The notes beneath the pieces were generated by a model. It was not told the origin of the DNA and searched no databases. It saw only the letters and a list, made by a program, of their open reading frames with translations. This document shows positions 53,858 to 54,721 of a stretch of 54,721 nt of DNA, one piece after another (positions within the stretch are counted from its first letter, which is position 1; the number at the start of each line of letters is the position of its first letter). The stretch comes from Bacteroidales bacterium (GTDB lineage: Bacteria > Bacteroidota > Bacteroidia > Bacteroidales > WCHB1-69), in contig JAIKWD010000016.1 in assembly GCA_024685175.1 (NCBI GenBank), forward strand, positions 1-54,721, written 5' to 3'. The position numbers were made by a program, and so were the translations under genes.

Positions 53858-54580
53858 TTACAACAGATACGGCTCCATCAAGGCGGCGTATTCATTCGTG
53901 TACGCATTCGGGGTTTCCAGAATGGTCAGCCCCGACTCTTTGCACGGTCCCTCTTGTCTTGCATACTCGCTCACCACGCGATGGACGGGTTTGCCTGCCA
54001 CGGGGCGCACGCGAACTCGTTTGTGGCAAAAGAGCCGCCCCTGCGCCAACTGGTCGAAGCGTTCGCTTTCGGCGGGCGGCAGGATAAGCGCAAAACGGCC
54101 GTCCTGTTTTAGCATTTTTAACACACTTTGCAGCAACTCCTCAAAAGGAAGTTGCCCATCGGCGTGTTTGCTCCGGAGCGACGACTCTCGCTGAGGTTTC
54201 AAATCGCCTTGGAAAAAGGGCGGATTGGAAACGATGAGATCGAAGCCAAGGGCGGCAGGACCGTTAGCGAAATCCTGTATCCTTTCCCCAATGAAATGGA
54301 AAGCCGCGCGCGGGAGCAACGGATAATTGTCGGCATTCTCGTCGGCTTCAATAATGGACTCGTGATCGGAATCCACGCCATAGATTTGCGGCGTGTCGCC
54401 CTTCAAAACCGATTGCTGGGCCAAACAAAAAGCCACGACGCCGCAGCCGCAGCCGATGTCCAGTATGATCTCGGCGCGTTTTACGTCGGTCAGGGACGCC
54501 AAGAGCAACGCGTCCGTGCCGATCTTCAACGCACTTCGATCGTGTGAAAGTGAAAATTTCTTAAAACGGAAAGGAGGCAT
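53858..54580 (-). CDS. trmN6: tRNA1(Val) (adenine37-N6)-methyltransferase
   Basis: 240 aa class I methyltransferase. FKKFSLSHDRSALKIGTDALLLASL at the start, SAM motif ILDIGCGCGVVAF, and the N6-adenine catalytic motif LIVSNPPFF fit the TrmN6/YfiC family. It modifies A37 next to the tRNA-Val anticodon. The ATG shares its A with the stop codon of the upstream gene (TGATG), so the two are translationally coupled. Convergent with rlmN; the 67-bp gap holds nothing notable. Confidence 0.92.
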   Translation of the reverse strand: MPPFRFKKFSLSHDRSALKIGTDALLLASLTDVKRAEIILDIGCGCGVVAFCLAQQSVLKGDTPQIYGVDSDHESIIEADENADNYPLLPRAAFHFIGERIQDFANGPAALGFDLIVSNPPFFQGDLKPQRESSLRSKHADGQLPFEELLQSVLKMLKQDGRFALILPPAESERFDQLAQGRLFCHKRVRVRPVAGKPVHRVVSEYARQEGPCKESGLTILETPNAYTNEYAALMEPYLL

Positions 54581-54721
54581 CAACAGTAGACTTCCAAAAG
54601 GCGAGACTTGCGGGCGGGTAACAGCTGCAGTTCCTCCATGTCGGCAGGCACCAGCACCACCTCGCCCGTCTCCAACCGCTCGCGGCCCTCGTCGCCGTAA
54701 ACCAACAACACTTGGCCATCG
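54580..54721 (-). CDS. C-terminal end of a probable class I mannose-6-phosphate isomerase (partial)
   Basis: Only the last 46 codons are present; the gene runs off the right edge. The visible end reads DGQVLLVYGDEGRERLETGEVVLVPADMEE and finishes LLPARKSRLLEVYC, which resembles the C-terminal cupin end of ManA-type isomerases (a strand-rich segment with a LVPA motif and LLEV near the stop). Too little is seen for certainty. If correct, it would make mannose 6-phosphate for the phosphohexomutase at 35.9 kb. Confidence 0.55.
   Translation of the reverse strand, partial: DGQVLLVYGDEGRERLETGEVVLVPADMEELQLLPARKSRLLEVYC

Overview
The window is a chromosomal segment of a Bacteroidota bacterium, most likely of the order Bacteroidales. 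The support is: the 5' end of a Bacteroidota-type 16S rRNA gene at the left edge; many TAnnTTTG promoter elements, the -7 box of the Bacteroidota housekeeping sigma factor; weak or absent Shine-Dalgarno sequences; and lineage-typical genes (type IX secretion cargo with a C-terminal sorting domain, a PorP/SprF-like barrel with a PD40-OmpA partner, a GSCFA protein, a TPP-riboswitch-controlled TonB receptor, Suf iron-sulfur genes). Genus cannot be assigned from what I see. The gene content is mostly core housekeeping. I see no prophage, insertion sequence, CRISPR array or obvious genomic island.

Layout. 1-1400: start of a minus-strand rRNA operon with its leader and promoter, then a secreted SUMF-domain protein divergent from a MATE transporter. 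1.4-7.6 kb: MATE pump, M42 aminopeptidase, sufC-sufD, rlmH and an M20 amidohydrolase. 7.7-16.5 kb: a long plus-strand run of serS, a TPR protein, rsmA, a lipoprotein, tilS, a membrane protein, sufS and an SDR enzyme, closed by a strong terminator. 16.6-22.6 kb: secreted C10 protease, rsmE, an ABC-F ATPase, dtd and ridA. 22.7-27.7 kb: guaB, a tandem universal stress protein, flavin reductase, menG/ubiE, a radical SAM protein and a dCMP deaminase. 27.8-32.5 kb: an ORF joining RarA to a PorP/SprF barrel, then a PD40-OmpA protein and an acyl-ACP thioesterase. 32.7-41 kb: thiamine-type TonB receptor with TPP riboswitch, an uncharacterised protein, a phosphohexomutase, rluD and a large secreted CAP-like protein. 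41-48.5 kb: rpmH, a SurA-like isomerase, a MoxR ATPase, an orphan histidine kinase, a GSCFA protein and a PcrA/UvrD helicase. 48.5 kb to the end: a candidate small RNA, CoA-disulfide reductase-rhodanese, an Mrp ATPase, ackA, rlmN, trmN6 and the 3' end of what looks like manA.

Functional themes. RNA modification and translation quality control are strongly represented (rlmH, rsmA, tilS, rsmE, dtd, rluD, rlmN, trmN6, serS, rpmH, probably the ABC-F protein). Iron-sulfur biogenesis is split (sufC-sufD, sufS 9 kb away, an Mrp carrier, no sufB in the window). The C10 protease with a sorting domain, the PorP-like barrel and the PD40-OmpA protein fit a type IX secretion lifestyle.

The least ordinary features are not conventional genes. 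(1) Intergenic arrays of degenerate 7-bp (once 8-bp) tandem repeats occur in several sequence families. They repeatedly reach into gene 3' ends, so that C-terminal residues and stop codons of the M42 peptidase, guaB, the phosphohexomutase and rluD lie inside the arrays. (2) RarA and a secreted outer-membrane barrel share one uninterrupted reading frame. (3) A stand-alone transcription unit at about 48.6-48.73 kb looks like a small RNA with two identical 11-nt C-rich loop motifs. (4) Several long perfect palindromes lie in promoter or 3' regions.
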